Origin: Peptococcaceae bacterium BRH_c4b
GTDB lineage: Bacteria > Bacillota > Desulfotomaculia > Desulfotomaculales > Desulfocucumaceae
DNA length: 64,000 nt
Reading direction: 5' to 3'
Assembly (NCBI GenBank): GCA_000961595.1
Contig: LADO01000029.1
Location: 42,897-106,896 of the forward strand
The translations under genes were made by a program, and so were the position numbers. The notes beneath the pieces were generated by a model, which ran no database searches, had not been told where the DNA came from, and saw only the letters and a program-made list of their open reading frames with translations. This document shows, piece by piece, positions 16,868-27,090 of this stretch (positions are counted from its first letter, which is position 1; the number at the start of each line of letters is the position of its first letter).

Positions 16868-18037
16868 TTACTTCAGGCACTTCACGCTTCCGCCGGTGGT
16901 ACAGGTTTTCCCGGCGATTATGTCCGCTGCTTCCCTGGCCGCCTCTGGACGGGCTAAGGATTCTGCGGCCCGGGCCATTTTTTCCAGACAGGAGGGATTG
17001 TTAAGGCAACCCGCAACCCGCTTGGCCAGATCCCCGTCTTTGCTTATCTTCACCGCCGCCCCTGCGGCTTCCAGGAACTCGGCATTCCTCTCCTCCTGGC
17101 CGGGCAGGGGATCATAAATAAACATTGGCAAATGCCTGGCCATGGCTTCGGCGCAGGTGAGCCCCCCGGCCTTACCCACCATTAAATCGGAGGCAGACAT
17201 AAGTTCATTTATATTGCTTACGTAGCCAAACACATCTACCCTGTTGGCCAGTTCCCCGGCCAGTCGCTCAAGCTTTATACGCAGTTGTCCGTTCTTGCCG
17301 GTCACCACCAGCAATTGGCAGGGCGTCTCACCGTTGCCCAGAGCCCTTACTGTCTCCGCCACGGATCCCATGCCCAATCCACCGCCCATTACAAGTATGG
17401 TGGGAAGATAAAGGTCAAGACCCAGCTGTGAACGTACTTTTTTCTTGTCCAGGGGCACGGAAAATCTGAGGTCGATGGGTATACCGGTGGGATACACCTT
17501 TTCGGTGGGAATACGGTAATAACCGAATTCCCCCACCAGTTCCTCCGCAGGCACCAGATAGCAGTCAATTTCGGGAAACACCCAGTAAGAGTGCACCGTA
17601 AAATCGGTAACCACACCCACGATCAAAGGCTCAAACCTGTTATCCCGCCGCATTGCAGCAAGTATCCCCAGAGGGAAAGGATGGGTGCAGATCACCGCCT
17701 GAGGCTTTTTTTCCTCCAGAAAGTCGATTAGCTTGGCGGCACTGAACCTGTTGATGATGCGGTTGAATTCATTTTTGGCAAATCCGGAGAGAACCTGGCC
17801 CTTTTCCGCCCGGCGATACAGATACCCATAAATTACCGGGGTTAGCTTGAGCATTTCCATGTATGTCCCCAGCATAACCTTCTCCAGAAAAGGGCTAGTA
17901 TAACGAAAAGTGTCCAGTACGGTTACTTCCGCCCGGGGATATTTTTCCATAATGGCAGACTTAACAGCCGAGGCCGCCTGCATATGACCGGTACCCGCAG
18001 TAACCGAAAGTATAACTACACGTTCAAGCATAGCCAC
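16868..18037 (-). CDS. MGDG-synthase-like family 28 glycosyltransferase
   Basis: A 389-residue GT-B enzyme. The N-terminal MGDG synthase domain has VVILSVTAGTGHMQAASAV and a conserved ICTHPFPLG. The C-terminal half has the UDP-sugar site GGGLGMGSV and KAGGLTCAEAMA, as in MurG/UgtP. Likely product: a glycosyl-diacylglycerol or similar lipid glycoside at the inner membrane face; acceptor and sugar cannot be told from sequence. It starts with GTG (AAGGAG upstream), 17 bp after proS, and ends before the rimP promoter. In B. subtilis polC sits between proS and rimP; here this gene does. Confidence 0.85.
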   Translation of the reverse strand: MAMLERVVILSVTAGTGHMQAASAVKSAIMEKYPRAEVTVLDTFRYTSPFLEKVMLGTYMEMLKLTPVIYGYLYRRAEKGQVLSGFAKNEFNRIINRFSAAKLIDFLEEKKPQAVICTHPFPLGILAAMRRDNRFEPLIVGVVTDFTVHSYWVFPEIDCYLVPAEELVGEFGYYRIPTEKVYPTGIPIDLRFSVPLDKKKVRSQLGLDLYLPTILVMGGGLGMGSVAETVRALGNGETPCQLLVVTGKNGQLRIKLERLAGELANRVDVFGYVSNINELMSASDLMVGKAGGLTCAEAMARHLPMFIYDPLPGQEERNAEFLEAAGAAVKISKDGDLAKRVAGCLNNPSCLEKMARAAESLARPEAAREAADIIAGKTCTTGGSVKCLK

Positions 18038-18054
18038 GCCAGTCTCCTTCTACA

Positions 18055-19767
18055 TTAACAAGCCGAAATTATATCCCTGACTCTGCCCGTTAATTCGTCT
18101 TCCCGGAGCAATTCAACTAAGCCGCTGCGCCTGTGGCGCAGTTCCACCTTACCTTCCGCCAGGGTTTTGGATCCCACGGTTATGCGCAGTGGATAGCCCA
18201 CCAGATCGGCATCCTTGAATTTCACCCCGGGCCTTTCATTGCGGTCATCAATCAGCACTTCCACTCCGTCCTCTGACAGGGTACGGTAAATTCTTTCAGC
18301 AGTTTCCATTTGCAACTCATCCTTGTTGCTTACGGGGATCACGATAACATGGAAAGGTGCGATGGCAAGAGGCCAGATTATGCCGTTTTGATCATAGTTT
18401 TGTTCAATGGCTGCAGCTATGGTCCTGGTTACCCCTATACCGTAACAGCCCATCACTATGGGATGACTTATTCCCTTTTCGTCAAGGTATACGGCATTCA
18501 GCACCTTGCTATACTTGGTGCCCAGTTTGAAAACCTGGCCAACCTCAATCCCTCTGGCCTCTTCCATGGGCGTGCTACAGTTGGGGCAGGGAAATCCCTG
18601 TCGTACCAACCGGATGTCGGTGCATTTGTGCCATGAAAAATCCCGGCCTGGATTTACATTGATAAGATGGGTGTCATTTTTATTGGCGCCGCACACGGCG
18701 TTGGAGATGGCTTCAACCTCGGTATCCACTACTACCGTCATGCCCTTCAGACCCACAGGGCCGGCAAATCCCACCGGGGCACCGGTGGCTTTTGTCACAG
18801 CCTCCGGCCCGGCTATTTCCAGCCGTAATACATCCAGGGCCTTCTGCAGCTTTATTTCGTTTACTTCCCGGTCGCCCCGCACTAGGGCTGCGGCCATACC
18901 CTTCTCAGTTTCATAAAGAATGGTTTTTATTATTCTATCCGGTCCGACTTTTAATGCTGCGGTAACCTGCTCCACCGTGCGCGAGCCGGGGGTGGAAACC
19001 TCCTGCACCGGAGCGGGCTCTTCCCGCCCTGCAGGCAAATCTGGCGGGCTGATGGCCCGTTCCGAGTTGGCGGCGTAGCCGCAGGGCTCTGCCGGACAGT
19101 AAACCACTGTTGCCTCACCAGATTCTGCCAACACCATAAATTCGTGGGTGTCATTGCCGCCGATGGCGCCGGAATCAGCCTCCACGGGACGGAATACCAG
19201 CCCGCAGCGGCTGAAAATGTTAGTGTATGCTGCATACATTTTATTGTAGCTAACGTCCAGGCCCTGTTCGTCACGGTCGAAGGAATATAGATCCTTCATA
19301 ATGAATTCCCGGCCTCTCATCAGCCCAAAGCGTGGTCTTCTCTCGTCGCGGTATTTGTTCTGGATCTGATATAACAGCAACGGTAGTTGCTTGTAGGAAC
19401 TGACCTCTCCCCGGACCAGATCCGTGATAATCTCTTCATGAGTGGGACCCAGGCAGAAGTCCCGTCCATGCCGGTCTTTTAGCCGGAACAACTCCGGTCC
19501 GTAGACGTCCCAGCGACCGGATTCCTGCCACAGTTCCGCAGGCTGAATAATGGGCATCATTATTTCCTGCCCGCCCTGGCGGTCCATTTCCTCCCGCACG
19601 ATCTGCTCGATTTTTTTAACCACCCGCCAGGCCAGGGGGAGGAAGTTATATACCCCCGCCGCTGCCTTTCTGATAAATCCTGCCCTCACCATCAATTGAT
19701 GACTGATAACCTCGGCATCAGCCGGGGTTTCCCGCAAGGTGGGAATTAACAGTTGTGAAACCCGCAA
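18055..19767 (-). CDS. proS: Prolyl-tRNA synthetase, bacterial type
   Basis: A 570-residue class II synthetase: motif 1 region ([20 protein letters not shown]), motif 2 ([19 protein letters not shown] ... [20 protein letters not shown]), the YbaK-like editing insertion around residues 220-390, motif 3 ([17 protein letters not shown]) and the anticodon-binding domain. It charges tRNA-Pro and edits Ala-tRNA-Pro. The TTG at 19767 is chosen for GGGGAGG eight bases upstream. No T-box leader is evident in the 778 bp upstream. Confidence 0.97.
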   Translation of the reverse strand: MRVSQLLIPTLRETPADAEVISHQLMVRAGFIRKAAAGVYNFLPLAWRVVKKIEQIVREEMDRQGGQEIMMPIIQPAELWQESGRWDVYGPELFRLKDRHGRDFCLGPTHEEIITDLVRGEVSSYKQLPLLLYQIQNKYRDERRPRFGLMRGREFIMKDLYSFDRDEQGLDVSYNKMYAAYTNIFSRCGLVFRPVEADSGAIGGNDTHEFMVLAESGEATVVYCPAEPCGYAANSERAISPPDLPAGREEPAPVQEVSTPGSRTVEQVTAALKVGPDRIIKTILYETEKGMAAALVRGDREVNEIKLQKALDVLRLEIAGPEAVTKATGAPVGFAGPVGLKGMTVVVDTEVEAISNAVCGANKNDTHLINVNPGRDFSWHKCTDIRLVRQGFPCPNCSTPMEEARGIEVGQVFKLGTKYSKVLNAVYLDEKGISHPIVMGCYGIGVTRTIAAAIEQNYDQNGIIWPLAIAPFHVIVIPVSNKDELQMETAERIYRTLSEDGVEVLIDDRNERPGVKFKDADLVGYPLRITVGSKTLAEGKVELRHRRSGLVELLREDELTGRVRDIISAC

Positions 19768-20545
19768 TCATAAAACCTCCCCGCAATGGTATAAATCTAT
19801 CGCCCGTGGGCAGTATCCTTTACATCAGGTAGCAAATGTGCAGCATACAACTTATGCTATTCTGATACCTTGTTTGCAACGTACTCCTGTCGAAGTCGCC
19901 CATGCGCAAGTCAAGAACCGTCCCTACTTGCTTCCTAGTCAAGAACCGTCCCTACTTGCTTCTTCTTCCCTTGCTTCCCCTACTTGCTTCCCGGTACCTG
20001 GCTTTTATCCTAAGGGAAAACAACATATCGCGAGATTGAAAAGTACCCTTATGGTTAATAAATACCGCGATGCGTGTGCGGTTGTTTTTGACCCGAAGCG
20101 ATTTTGCGCAGCGGCGTAGAGTTTTCCGGCGACGCGAGGTTAAGCGGACTTGATGCCGAATCGGCCAGATATCACTACCTTTTCACCCGGTAATTACCGG
20201 AGGTCACAAACAGTTTCAAAGAATCGGTAATAAATGCGGCCAATATGCAGGCATCTTAGTCCGCTCCGAAGCGAGTATGGCAACGGCCAGTAACTTTACC
20301 TATGCGTCTATACTGTATCTCAGCCGTTGCAAAAACAAATATTTCTTTTTGAATTACCTTTTTGCATGTCATGAGCGCCGGGGCAAAACACCGCACGGCC
20401 AACGTATCTTGATGGGACAAACCCATCAATGCGACACCGAGAACCGTCAGACTGTCGCAAAACTGGGGGGCAAGTCAAGAACCGTCCCCACTTGCCATCT
20501 AAACAGCCTGTCCTATATCTGCAGTTATAAATTTATACAGGCGCC
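19768..20545. other. 778 bp intergenic region with three CAAGTCAAGAACCGTCCC repeats
   Basis: No protein or RNA gene is recognised. Three copies of GCAAGTCAAGAACCGTCCC(T/C)ACTTGC occur at 19906-19931, 19937-19960 (first bases different) and 20470-20495, each partly palindromic (GCAAGT...ACTTGC) like REP units. Around 20090-20150 is a GC-rich stretch (TTTTGCGCAGCGGCGTAGAG) of which a shorter relative, inverted, is seen near 36041. It separates ispG and proS, which are co-directional, so proS probably has a promoter here that I cannot pinpoint. Confidence 0.6.
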
Positions 20546-21619
20546 TCAGTCTTCTGTTTCTTCTTTAATGATGCTTTCCACCTCGCGAATTAGTTCATCC
20601 ACCAGTTGGGACTCGGGGACTTTCCTCAACACCTTGCCCTTGCGGAAAAGCAGTCCTTCGCCGACGCCGCCGGCGATGCCCACATCGGCATGGCTGGCCT
20701 CCCCGGGGCCGTTTACCACGCAGCCCATAACCGCCACCTTGAGGGGTTTGTCAATTCCCGCCAGCAATTCTTCCACCCGGCCTGCAATGGAAATTATATC
20801 GATACGGGTACGGCCACAGGTGGGGCAGGAGATAAGTTCCACCCCCCGGCGGCGCAGCCCCAGGGATTTCAGTATTTCATAGCCCACCCCGACCTCGTGT
20901 ACGGGGTGGCCGGTTAGGGATACCCGTATGGTGTCGCCTATCCCCATGGCCAGCAGTGCTCCTATGCCTACTGCAGATTTGATGGTTCCCGAGCGCAGGG
21001 TCCCCGCTTCGGTAACGCCCACATGCATGGGGTAGTCCACCTTATCCGCCAGCAGGCGGTAGGCATCAATCATCAGCGGCACATCGGAAGCCTTGAGTGA
21101 AATTTTTACCTCCCTGTAGTCAAGCTTTTCCAACAGCCTGATATGCCTCAGGGCACTTTCCACCAGAGCTTCCGGAGTCGGCCCACCGTAAAGCTGCAAC
21201 AAATCCTTTTCCAGCGAACCTGCGTTCACCCCTATGCGAATGGGTATTTTCCCCGGGCGGGAGGCCTCCACCACAGCCTTTACCGCATCGATCCCGCCTA
21301 TGTTGCCAGGGTTGATGCGCAGGCCGTCAACCCCCGCCTCCAGTGACATCAGGGCCAACCGGTAATCAAAATGTATGTCCGCAATCAAAGGAATGTTTAT
21401 CAGGCGTTTAATTTCTGGAAGAGCCGCAGCCGCTTCCCGCTCCGGCACCGCTACCCTTACAATCTCGCACCCTGCCGCCGCCAGTTCTTCAATCTGCCTG
21501 ACAGTGGCGGTTACATCGGAGGTATCGGTATTGGTCATGGATTGTACCGACACAGGAGCGTTTCCGCCTACCGGTACATTTCCCACTGCTATGACTTTTG
21601 TTTTTCTTCTCTGGATCAT
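20546..21619 (-). CDS. ispG: (E)-4-hydroxy-3-methylbut-2-enyl-diphosphate synthase
   Basis: A 357-residue GcpE/Isp[39 protein letters not shown] and the C-terminal Fe-S motif ([11 protein letters not shown] ... [18 protein letters not shown]). It carries out the penultimate step of the MEP isoprenoid pathway with a 4Fe-4S cluster and reduced ferredoxin or flavodoxin. Start at 21619 by homology and a GGAG site. Together with dxr and uppS in the same run it makes an isoprenoid-to-undecaprenyl supply line; a ferredoxin gene lies upstream in the same direction. Confidence 0.96.
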   Translation of the reverse strand: MIQRRKTKVIAVGNVPVGGNAPVSVQSMTNTDTSDVTATVRQIEELAAAGCEIVRVAVPEREAAAALPEIKRLINIPLIADIHFDYRLALMSLEAGVDGLRINPGNIGGIDAVKAVVEASRPGKIPIRIGVNAGSLEKDLLQLYGGPTPEALVESALRHIRLLEKLDYREVKISLKASDVPLMIDAYRLLADKVDYPMHVGVTEAGTLRSGTIKSAVGIGALLAMGIGDTIRVSLTGHPVHEVGVGYEILKSLGLRRRGVELISCPTCGRTRIDIISIAGRVEELLAGIDKPLKVAVMGCVVNGPGEASHADVGIAGGVGEGLLFRKGKVLRKVPESQLVDELIREVESIIKEETED

Positions 21620-21693
21620 CAAACACGACTCCGCCCGAATTTCCCGGAGTTTAGCCAGCATCTACCGGCACACCACCCCGGGGATTTTTTTGA

Positions 21694-22731
21694 TCAAAGC
21701 AACTGGAGTATATCATTATAGGTTATAACCACTATCAACATCAATAATAATCCAAAGCCCACCATGTGAATATAGTTCTCCTTGCGGGGATCCACCGGCC
21801 TGCCCCTGAAACGCTCAATAATTAAGAAGAGAATCCTGCTGCCATCCAGGGCGGGAATGGGAAAAAGGTTAAAGAGCCCAAGATTTATAGATAGCAGCGC
21901 AGCCAGGGTGAGCAATGGTATAAATCCCAATTCCACGGCCTTGCTGATCTCCCAGACCACCCTTACTGGGCCGCCCAGATCAGGGCGCTCCTGGCCCGTG
22001 ATCATCCGTCCGATAAAATCAATAATCAAAACCGAAAATTCTACTGTTTTGCTAGCCCCCGCAGCTAAAGCTCCGACCGGACCAACCTTTTTCAATTCAT
22101 GGCCGGGATAAATCCCTATTTTGCCCAACCCGTCTTTTTGCGGAGCTGGCACAACAGTGATGTTCAATTCTTTGCCGTCCCTCTGAATTAGCAGGTTCAC
22201 CTTTTTGCCGGGGCTGTTGTCAATCTTCCTCTTAAGTTCTTCCCAGCTTTCGATCTTTTTCCCGTCTATGGCCAGTATTTTGTCGCCCATAGCTATGCCA
22301 GCACGTTCGGCGGGCTGGCCGGGCACCAGACCATCCACTTTGGGAGCAAAAACAGGCACGCCCTGGAATAAAAAGATAACTGCCAGGAGAAGTGCAGCCA
22401 GCACAAAATTCATCAGTGGGCCAGCCAAAATTACACTTATCCGCTGTAATACCGATTTCTTGTTAAAACCTCTTTTTTCAGACTCAAAATCTTCCTCTTC
22501 CGGGTCCATGCCGGCCATGCGGACAAAGCCACCCAGGGGAAAAAGTCTGATATTGTACCTGGTTTCTCCTCTTAAAAAGCCTGCGATTTTTGGCCCAAAG
22601 CCCAGGGAAAATTCATGGACCTTGATCCCCACCAGCTTGGCAATGGTAAAGTGACCAAGCTCATGAAAAAAAATAAGCAGCCCGAATACAAAAATAGACG
22701 CCCAAAAAACAGAAGACCAAAAACTAACCAT
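21694..22731 (-). CDS. rseP: RIP metalloprotease RseP (RasP/YluC)
   Basis: A 345-residue site-2 protease with the zinc motif FFHELGHF in the first membrane helix, a PDZ domain (about 120-190, GIAMGDKILAIDGKKI) and the C-terminal motif NLGLFNLFPIPALDGSRI, which holds the third metal ligand. It cuts anti-sigma factors and signal-peptide remnants in the membrane. The start ATG has AAGGGTG upstream. It sits 37 bp after dxr. The RsgI protein of this window is a conceivable substrate (RsgI proteolysis is known in other Firmicutes; inference here). Confidence 0.95.
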   Translation of the reverse strand: MVSFWSSVFWASIFVFGLLIFFHELGHFTIAKLVGIKVHEFSLGFGPKIAGFLRGETRYNIRLFPLGGFVRMAGMDPEEEDFESEKRGFNKKSVLQRISVILAGPLMNFVLAALLLAVIFLFQGVPVFAPKVDGLVPGQPAERAGIAMGDKILAIDGKKIESWEELKRKIDNSPGKKVNLLIQRDGKELNITVVPAPQKDGLGKIGIYPGHELKKVGPVGALAAGASKTVEFSVLIIDFIGRMITGQERPDLGGPVRVVWEISKAVELGFIPLLTLAALLSINLGLFNLFPIPALDGSRILFLIIERFRGRPVDPRKENYIHMVGFGLLLMLIVVITYNDILQLL

Positions 22732-22768
22732 CCCACATCACCCTTGCTATGCTCATATTCAACCACGC

Positions 22769-24004
22769 TTACAAACTGGCGATGACACCGGCCGCCTCAC
22801 GGCGGGAATTACCATCTGCCATAAGAATTTCCTCCAGGTCAGGCTCCGGCATAGTTGTGTGTCTCTCCAGCACCCGGGCTACAACTGTCTGTATAGATGT
22901 AAATTTGATTTTTCCGTCCAAAAATGACTCCACCGCCACCTCGTTGGCAGCATTAAGCACTGCGGGCATGGTTCCCCCGGTCCTACCCGCCTGAAAGGCA
23001 AGTCCCAGCAACGGGAAGCGTGCTTCATCCGGAGGTTCAAAAGTCAGCGCCTTTAATTCAGTCCAGTTTAACCGGGGCAGATCATTGGCCAGACGTTCCG
23101 GGTAACCCAGAGCGTACTGAATGGGCAGGCGCATGTCGGGCAGGCCCAACTGGGCCAACACCGAGCCGTCCACAAATTCCACCATAGAGTGAATTATGCT
23201 CTGGGAGTGCACCAGCACCTTAATTTTTGTATAATCGACGCCGAACAGCCAGCGAGCCTCTATAACCTCCAGCCCCTTATTCATCAGGGTAGCCGAATCT
23301 ATAGTTATTTTTTTACCCATCTGCCAGTTTGGGTGGGCCAGCGCCATATCCACCGTCACCGCGCCTAAATCTTCCGGCTCCCGGCGAAAAGGCCCACCGG
23401 AGGCGGTAAGTATTATATTCTCCACTTCCGCAGCACACATACCAGCGCATGGGGCAACCCGGTCTTGATTAATAGCGTCCCCCGGCAGCTGACTTCTGGC
23501 CGCAAACGACCCGCCGGCCAGACATTGCCAAATAGCTGAGTGTTCACTGTCCACCGGTAAAATATTAACCCCACGCTCAAAGGCCAGTTTTGTAACCAAA
23601 GCGCCTGCGGCTACTAGAGTCTCTTTATTGGCCAGAGCGATATGTTTACCTGCCTTGATAGCAGCCACCGTGGGTAAAAGACCGGCGATACCGGTAACGG
23701 CAGTTAGCACTACCTGGGCGCCGGAGCAAGTGGCAACCGTAGCCAGGCCGTCAACTCCCCAACATATTTCCGGTTTATATTCACCGGCCAGGCTCTCTGC
23801 CAATAGTCTGGCGTCTTCCTCACCGGCCATGGCAACAAGCCTGGGCCGGAAGCGTTCAATCTGCCCGGCCAGCAGTTGCCAGTTCCTGCCGGCGGATAGT
23901 GCGACCACGAAAAATCGCTCCGGATAACGTGAAATAACATCCAGAGCCTGCTGTCCGATAGAGCCCGTACTTCCCAGTATGGAAACCCCTATAATAATAA
24001 TCAC
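22769..24004 (-). CDS. dxr: 1-deoxy-D-xylulose 5-phosphate reductoisomerase
   Basis: A 411-residue enzyme: NADPH site GVSILGSTGSIGQQALDVI, ALANKETLVAAG, PVDSEHSAIWQCL, and LTASGGPFR with the metal/substrate residues. It converts DXP to MEP, the first committed step of the pathway. A polar insertion around residues 165-195, between SEHSAIWQCLAGG and the NIILTASGG motif, is a little longer than usual. The GTG start has only a weak ribosome site. Confidence 0.95.
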   Translation of the reverse strand: MIIIIGVSILGSTGSIGQQALDVISRYPERFFVVALSAGRNWQLLAGQIERFRPRLVAMAGEEDARLLAESLAGEYKPEICWGVDGLATVATCSGAQVVLTAVTGIAGLLPTVAAIKAGKHIALANKETLVAAGALVTKLAFERGVNILPVDSEHSAIWQCLAGGSFAARSQLPGDAINQDRVAPCAGMCAAEVENIILTASGGPFRREPEDLGAVTVDMALAHPNWQMGKKITIDSATLMNKGLEVIEARWLFGVDYTKIKVLVHSQSIIHSMVEFVDGSVLAQLGLPDMRLPIQYALGYPERLANDLPRLNWTELKALTFEPPDEARFPLLGLAFQAGRTGGTMPAVLNAANEVAVESFLDGKIKFTSIQTVVARVLERHTTMPEPDLEEILMADGNSRREAAGVIASL

Positions 24005-24105
24005 CCCGTGATATAGTTTATGTCGCCCCAGAAACCGCTACCACAATATACTAAGCCTCTTCATGACAGCCTTCCCCGCAAAACGTGGGCGGATTGGGAA
24101 TCTTT

Positions 24106-25176
24106 TCAGTCTTTGGGCCAGCCGCAGGCTTTCAGGGCGGCCTGGGCAGCGATTAGCAAGATGGGACCAATAATCAGCCCCGAAACACCAAACAGTTTTA
24201 AACCGATATACATGGCAGCCAGTACCGCTAATGGATGCAGCCCCAGATTGGCTGCCACCACCCTGGCCTCAAGGGTTTGCCGCACCACCCAGATTAATAG
24301 ATACAATATGATCAGCTTGATTCCAAAGGCAGTGCTGCCACTGATCAAGGACCAGAGAGCCCAGGGTAGAAATATGGCGGCCGGCCCCAGTACAGGCATA
24401 ACATCAAACATGCCGATCAGCAGCCCCATGGTCAAGGCGTACTCAGTGCCGATAATATATAGACCTGCTATGGCCTGCAGGGTGGTTAGCGAAATCAGCA
24501 CGGCCTGTGCTCTGACGTAAGACAGAAAGGCGCCGGCAACCTCCCGGGAAATGTCCAGAACCCGGCCCGCCCAGGGAGAGGGCATCAATTTCAGCCAGAG
24601 TTCCACCATTTTGGCACGGTCCTTGATGAAAAAATAGGTAGCTATCAGTGTTACGATAATTCCCAGCACTGCGCTGGGAACACCCGAAGCGATATGCAGC
24701 AGGGAATTAGCTATGAAACCGGCCCATCCGGATACCTGCTGGGCTATGTTACCAAGGTTGCTTTTAATATTATTAGAGAGTTCCGGGTATTGAAAGAAAT
24801 AAAATCTACCCTGTTCCACCGCCCCGGTGATAAACTCCTGAACAGGTTTTATGTACTGGGGTAGGGATATAGAGAGGTCGATTAATTCCACTACCAGACG
24901 GGTGGTTAACAGAGACAGCAAGAAAATTATGCCTCCGAACACCAGAAACATGCTTACCCCCGCTGCCGCCGGCCTGCTCATTTTAGACTTTTCGGTAAAC
25001 AGCCTGACCAAAGGCTCCAAAAAAAGGGCAAGCATTATGGCCACCACAAAGGGGGACAGTATCTTTATGGTGGTATAGACGATGACCACAAATTCCGGAA
25101 TTAAATATACTGCCGCCAGGTACAAAACTACTAGTACAGCAGTAATCCCCAACCCTATTTGTAATAATCTGGACAC
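24106..25176 (-). CDS. ytvI: AI-2E family transporter / YtvI-type sporulation permease
   Basis: A 356-residue membrane protein with about eight transmembrane segments in the AI-2E transporter (UPF0118) arrangement: a paired helix region at the N-terminus, a long amphipathic middle section (about 90-160) and a C-terminal block of helices with the conserved LHPLAVLAAMYIGLKLFGV segment. It most resembles YtvI, named in B. subtilis for sporulation. Substrate unknown. The GTG start has GAGGTG upstream; it lies 11 bp after cdsA. Confidence 0.82.
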   Translation of the reverse strand: MSRLLQIGLGITAVLVVLYLAAVYLIPEFVVIVYTTIKILSPFVVAIMLALFLEPLVRLFTEKSKMSRPAAAGVSMFLVFGGIIFLLSLLTTRLVVELIDLSISLPQYIKPVQEFITGAVEQGRFYFFQYPELSNNIKSNLGNIAQQVSGWAGFIANSLLHIASGVPSAVLGIIVTLIATYFFIKDRAKMVELWLKLMPSPWAGRVLDISREVAGAFLSYVRAQAVLISLTTLQAIAGLYIIGTEYALTMGLLIGMFDVMPVLGPAAIFLPWALWSLISGSTAFGIKLIILYLLIWVVRQTLEARVVAANLGLHPLAVLAAMYIGLKLFGVSGLIIGPILLIAAQAALKACGWPKD

Positions 25177-25187
25177 CTGGCTTCACC

Positions 25188-25976
25188 TCAACTTATCCCA
25201 AACAGCACCAAATAGTAGTACACGAACGGCGCGGTAAACATCATACTGTCAAAACGGTCCAGCACTCCCCCGTGTCCAGGGATTATTTTTCCAGTGTCTT
25301 TGATGCCGGCAGTTCTTTTAATAACCGACTCCCACAAATCCCCTAGTTGCGCCATCACACCCAGTAATAATCCCAGTATGAGCAGATGCCATAAAGGCAG
25401 GAAAGAATAAATAGCATAAAACAAAACCGCCACCAAAAGACTGCCGGCAATGCCGCCGATCCCGCCAGCCACGGTCTTGCCAGGGCTAAGGGAGGGAGCC
25501 AGTTTGCGCTTGCCCAATTTTTTACCCACAAAATAGGCTGCGGTATCACTGGCCCAGGTTCCCACCAGCATAAAAATCAGCCATATCCAGCCTTCCGGTA
25601 AGGTTCTTAAAAGATAAAAATATGTAAATAGTCCCAGATAAAGAGTCCCCAATAGACCCACAGCCCCGTCCACAGGGGAGTAATAGGGAAAACGGATTAC
25701 CACCGTCAGCAACACCAGCATTAGCACCAGGGTAACTGCCCAATTGATGCCCCTTTCACCGAATAAATACGCTGCGGCTAAAAGAATAGCGGAACCTGTC
25801 AGCATTACGGCCAAAGGAGGATTTAGATCCATTTTTCTCAGCATGGCAGCCAGTTCCCGCAAGCCTATTAACATTATGCCGGCTGTTAATAACAGCAACA
25901 GCCACCCGCCAAACCAAACTGCCAATACTATCAGAGGTATTCCAACCATGGAACTGATAACCCTGTACCGCAGCAA
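25188..25976 (-). CDS. cdsA: Phosphatidate cytidylyltransferase
   Basis: A 262-residue polytopic membrane protein with the CdsA signature near the C-terminus (SVIKRTAGIKDTGKIIPGHG followed by GVLDRFDS). It makes CDP-diacylglycerol from phosphatidate and CTP for phospholipid synthesis. The start is TTG. Placed 13 bp after uppS, the standard order. Confidence 0.95.
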   Translation of the reverse strand: MLRYRVISSMVGIPLIVLAVWFGGWLLLLLTAGIMLIGLRELAAMLRKMDLNPPLAVMLTGSAILLAAAYLFGERGINWAVTLVLMLVLLTVVIRFPYYSPVDGAVGLLGTLYLGLFTYFYLLRTLPEGWIWLIFMLVGTWASDTAAYFVGKKLGKRKLAPSLSPGKTVAGGIGGIAGSLLVAVLFYAIYSFLPLWHLLILGLLLGVMAQLGDLWESVIKRTAGIKDTGKIIPGHGGVLDRFDSMMFTAPFVYYYLVLFGIS

Positions 25977-25989
25977 TTAATTCACCAGC

Positions 25990-26778
25990 CTATTTCTTTA
26001 ATCCTCCGAACCTGCGGTCCCGCCTCTGAAAGTCCACCATGGCCTGAAGCAGGTGTATCCTTCTGAAGTCCGGCCACATCACCGTTGTCAGCCAGAATTC
26101 GGTGTAGGCCAGTTGCCACAGTAAAAAGTTGCTCACCCTGTAATCCCCCGAAGGGCGGATAAGTATATCCGGATCCGGCTGGCCAGCGGTATAAAGATAA
26201 TCCGATATTATTTTTTCATCTATGTCTCCAGGATCAAGATTGCCTTTGGACACTTCCACCCCGATGGATTTTACGGCTTCCACCAGTTCCGTCCTGCCAC
26301 CGTAATTAAGGGCAATATTTAATGTAAGCCCAGTATTGTCCTTACTTCTTTGCCAGGCCACAGCCAAGGCCTCCCTGGCGGACAAAGGTAAGTCCTTTAT
26401 TCTACCAATGGCTCTGACGCTGATGTTGTTGGTGCATAACTCATCTATTTCTTTATGCAGATACTCCACCAATAAGTCCATCAGTATGTCAACTTCTTCC
26501 TGGGGTCGCTTCCAGTTCTCCGTGGAAAAGGCGTATACGGTAAGAACATCGAGTCCCAGTTCGGCAGAGGTACGCACCACCTCCCGCAGGGATTCCACAC
26601 CTGCCCTGTGCCCATAGGCCCTGGGCATCCCCCTGCGATGCGCCCATCTGCCGTTTCCATCCATGATAATCGCTACATGGCGGGGGAGCCTGGAAAGGTC
26701 CAATGCCGATCTGAGGAATGCTTCGTCCTGATTAAAATCTTTATTTCCCCGCCACAGGTTTACCAGTTTTTTTAACAT
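25990..26778 (-). CDS. uppS: Undecaprenyl diphosphate synthase (isoprenyl transferase)
   Basis: A 262-residue cis-prenyltransferase: HVAIIMDGNGRWAHRRGMPR with the catalytic Asp, GHRAGVESLREVV, TVYAFSTENWKRP, LNYGGRTELVEA and the C-terminal RPSGDYRVSNFLLWQLAYTE. It builds the lipid carrier for peptidoglycan. The N-terminus carries about 30 extra residues (LVNLWRGNKDFNQDEAF) before the core, common in Firmicutes. The start has GGTGAGG upstream. Confidence 0.96.
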   Translation of the reverse strand: MLKKLVNLWRGNKDFNQDEAFLRSALDLSRLPRHVAIIMDGNGRWAHRRGMPRAYGHRAGVESLREVVRTSAELGLDVLTVYAFSTENWKRPQEEVDILMDLLVEYLHKEIDELCTNNISVRAIGRIKDLPLSAREALAVAWQRSKDNTGLTLNIALNYGGRTELVEAVKSIGVEVSKGNLDPGDIDEKIISDYLYTAGQPDPDILIRPSGDYRVSNFLLWQLAYTEFWLTTVMWPDFRRIHLLQAMVDFQRRDRRFGGLKK

Positions 26779-26795
26779 TGGACCTCACCCTCTGT

Positions 26796-27050
26796 TCAGT
26801 AGTCAGTATTCAGTAGTCAGTATTCAGAATATTTCAAGACGATTAATCGTTCTCTCATGCCGCCCCCTGACTACTGCCCTGAAAATAAACCTTAGCGAAG
26901 CGGTCATCCTCTGTCATCCTGAGCGTAGCGAAGGATCTTAAGATTCTTCACTTCGTTCAGAATGACATAACTGCAAACAGATTTTCACCCTTCTGATGGT
27001 GCCGCGTTAGCGGCATGAATGTCTGACTACTGACTACTGACTCCTGACTA
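26796..27050. repeat. Composite intergenic element with AGTAGTCAG arms and a GTCATCCTGAGCG palindrome
   Basis: The left arm (26796-26830) repeats CAGTAGTCAGTATT. The right arm (27021-27050) is its approximate inverse (CTGACTACTGACTACTGA). Between them, 26913-26966 is a palindrome, GTCATCCTGAGCGTAGCGAA ... TTCACTTCGTTCAGAATGAC. This inner unit matches a GTCATTCTGAGCGAAGCGAAG repeat that is widespread in bacterial genomes. It fills the uppS-ferredoxin gap; no gene is present. Confidence 0.7.
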
Positions 27051-27060
27051 TATTAAACAA

Positions 27061-27082
27061 CCCCCTCCGGATACGAGGGGGT
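27061..27082 (-). terminator. Possible terminator after the ferredoxin gene
   Basis: A stem CCCCCTC/GAGGGGG lies 9 bp past the ferredoxin stop codon. The T tract after it on the minus strand is poor (TTGTTTA), so termination is only probable. Confidence 0.45.
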
Positions 27083-27090
27083 GTAAATGA

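Noticed and set aside
19906..20495. CRISPR-like repeats (CAAGTCAAGAACCGTCCC)
   Set aside because: Only three copies, irregularly spaced (one pair almost adjacent, one 530 bp away), internally palindromic and without cas genes.
19768..20545. T-box or other amino-acid riboswitch upstream of proS
   Set aside because: I looked for the conserved T-box antiterminator sequence and a terminator on the minus strand and found neither.
26817..26831. CodY-box-like sequence AGTATTCAGAATATT between uppS and the ferredoxin gene
   Set aside because: It matches 12 of 15 positions but is made of the AGTCAGTATTCAG repeat units, has no gene start nearby on either strand, and is best explained by the repeat.
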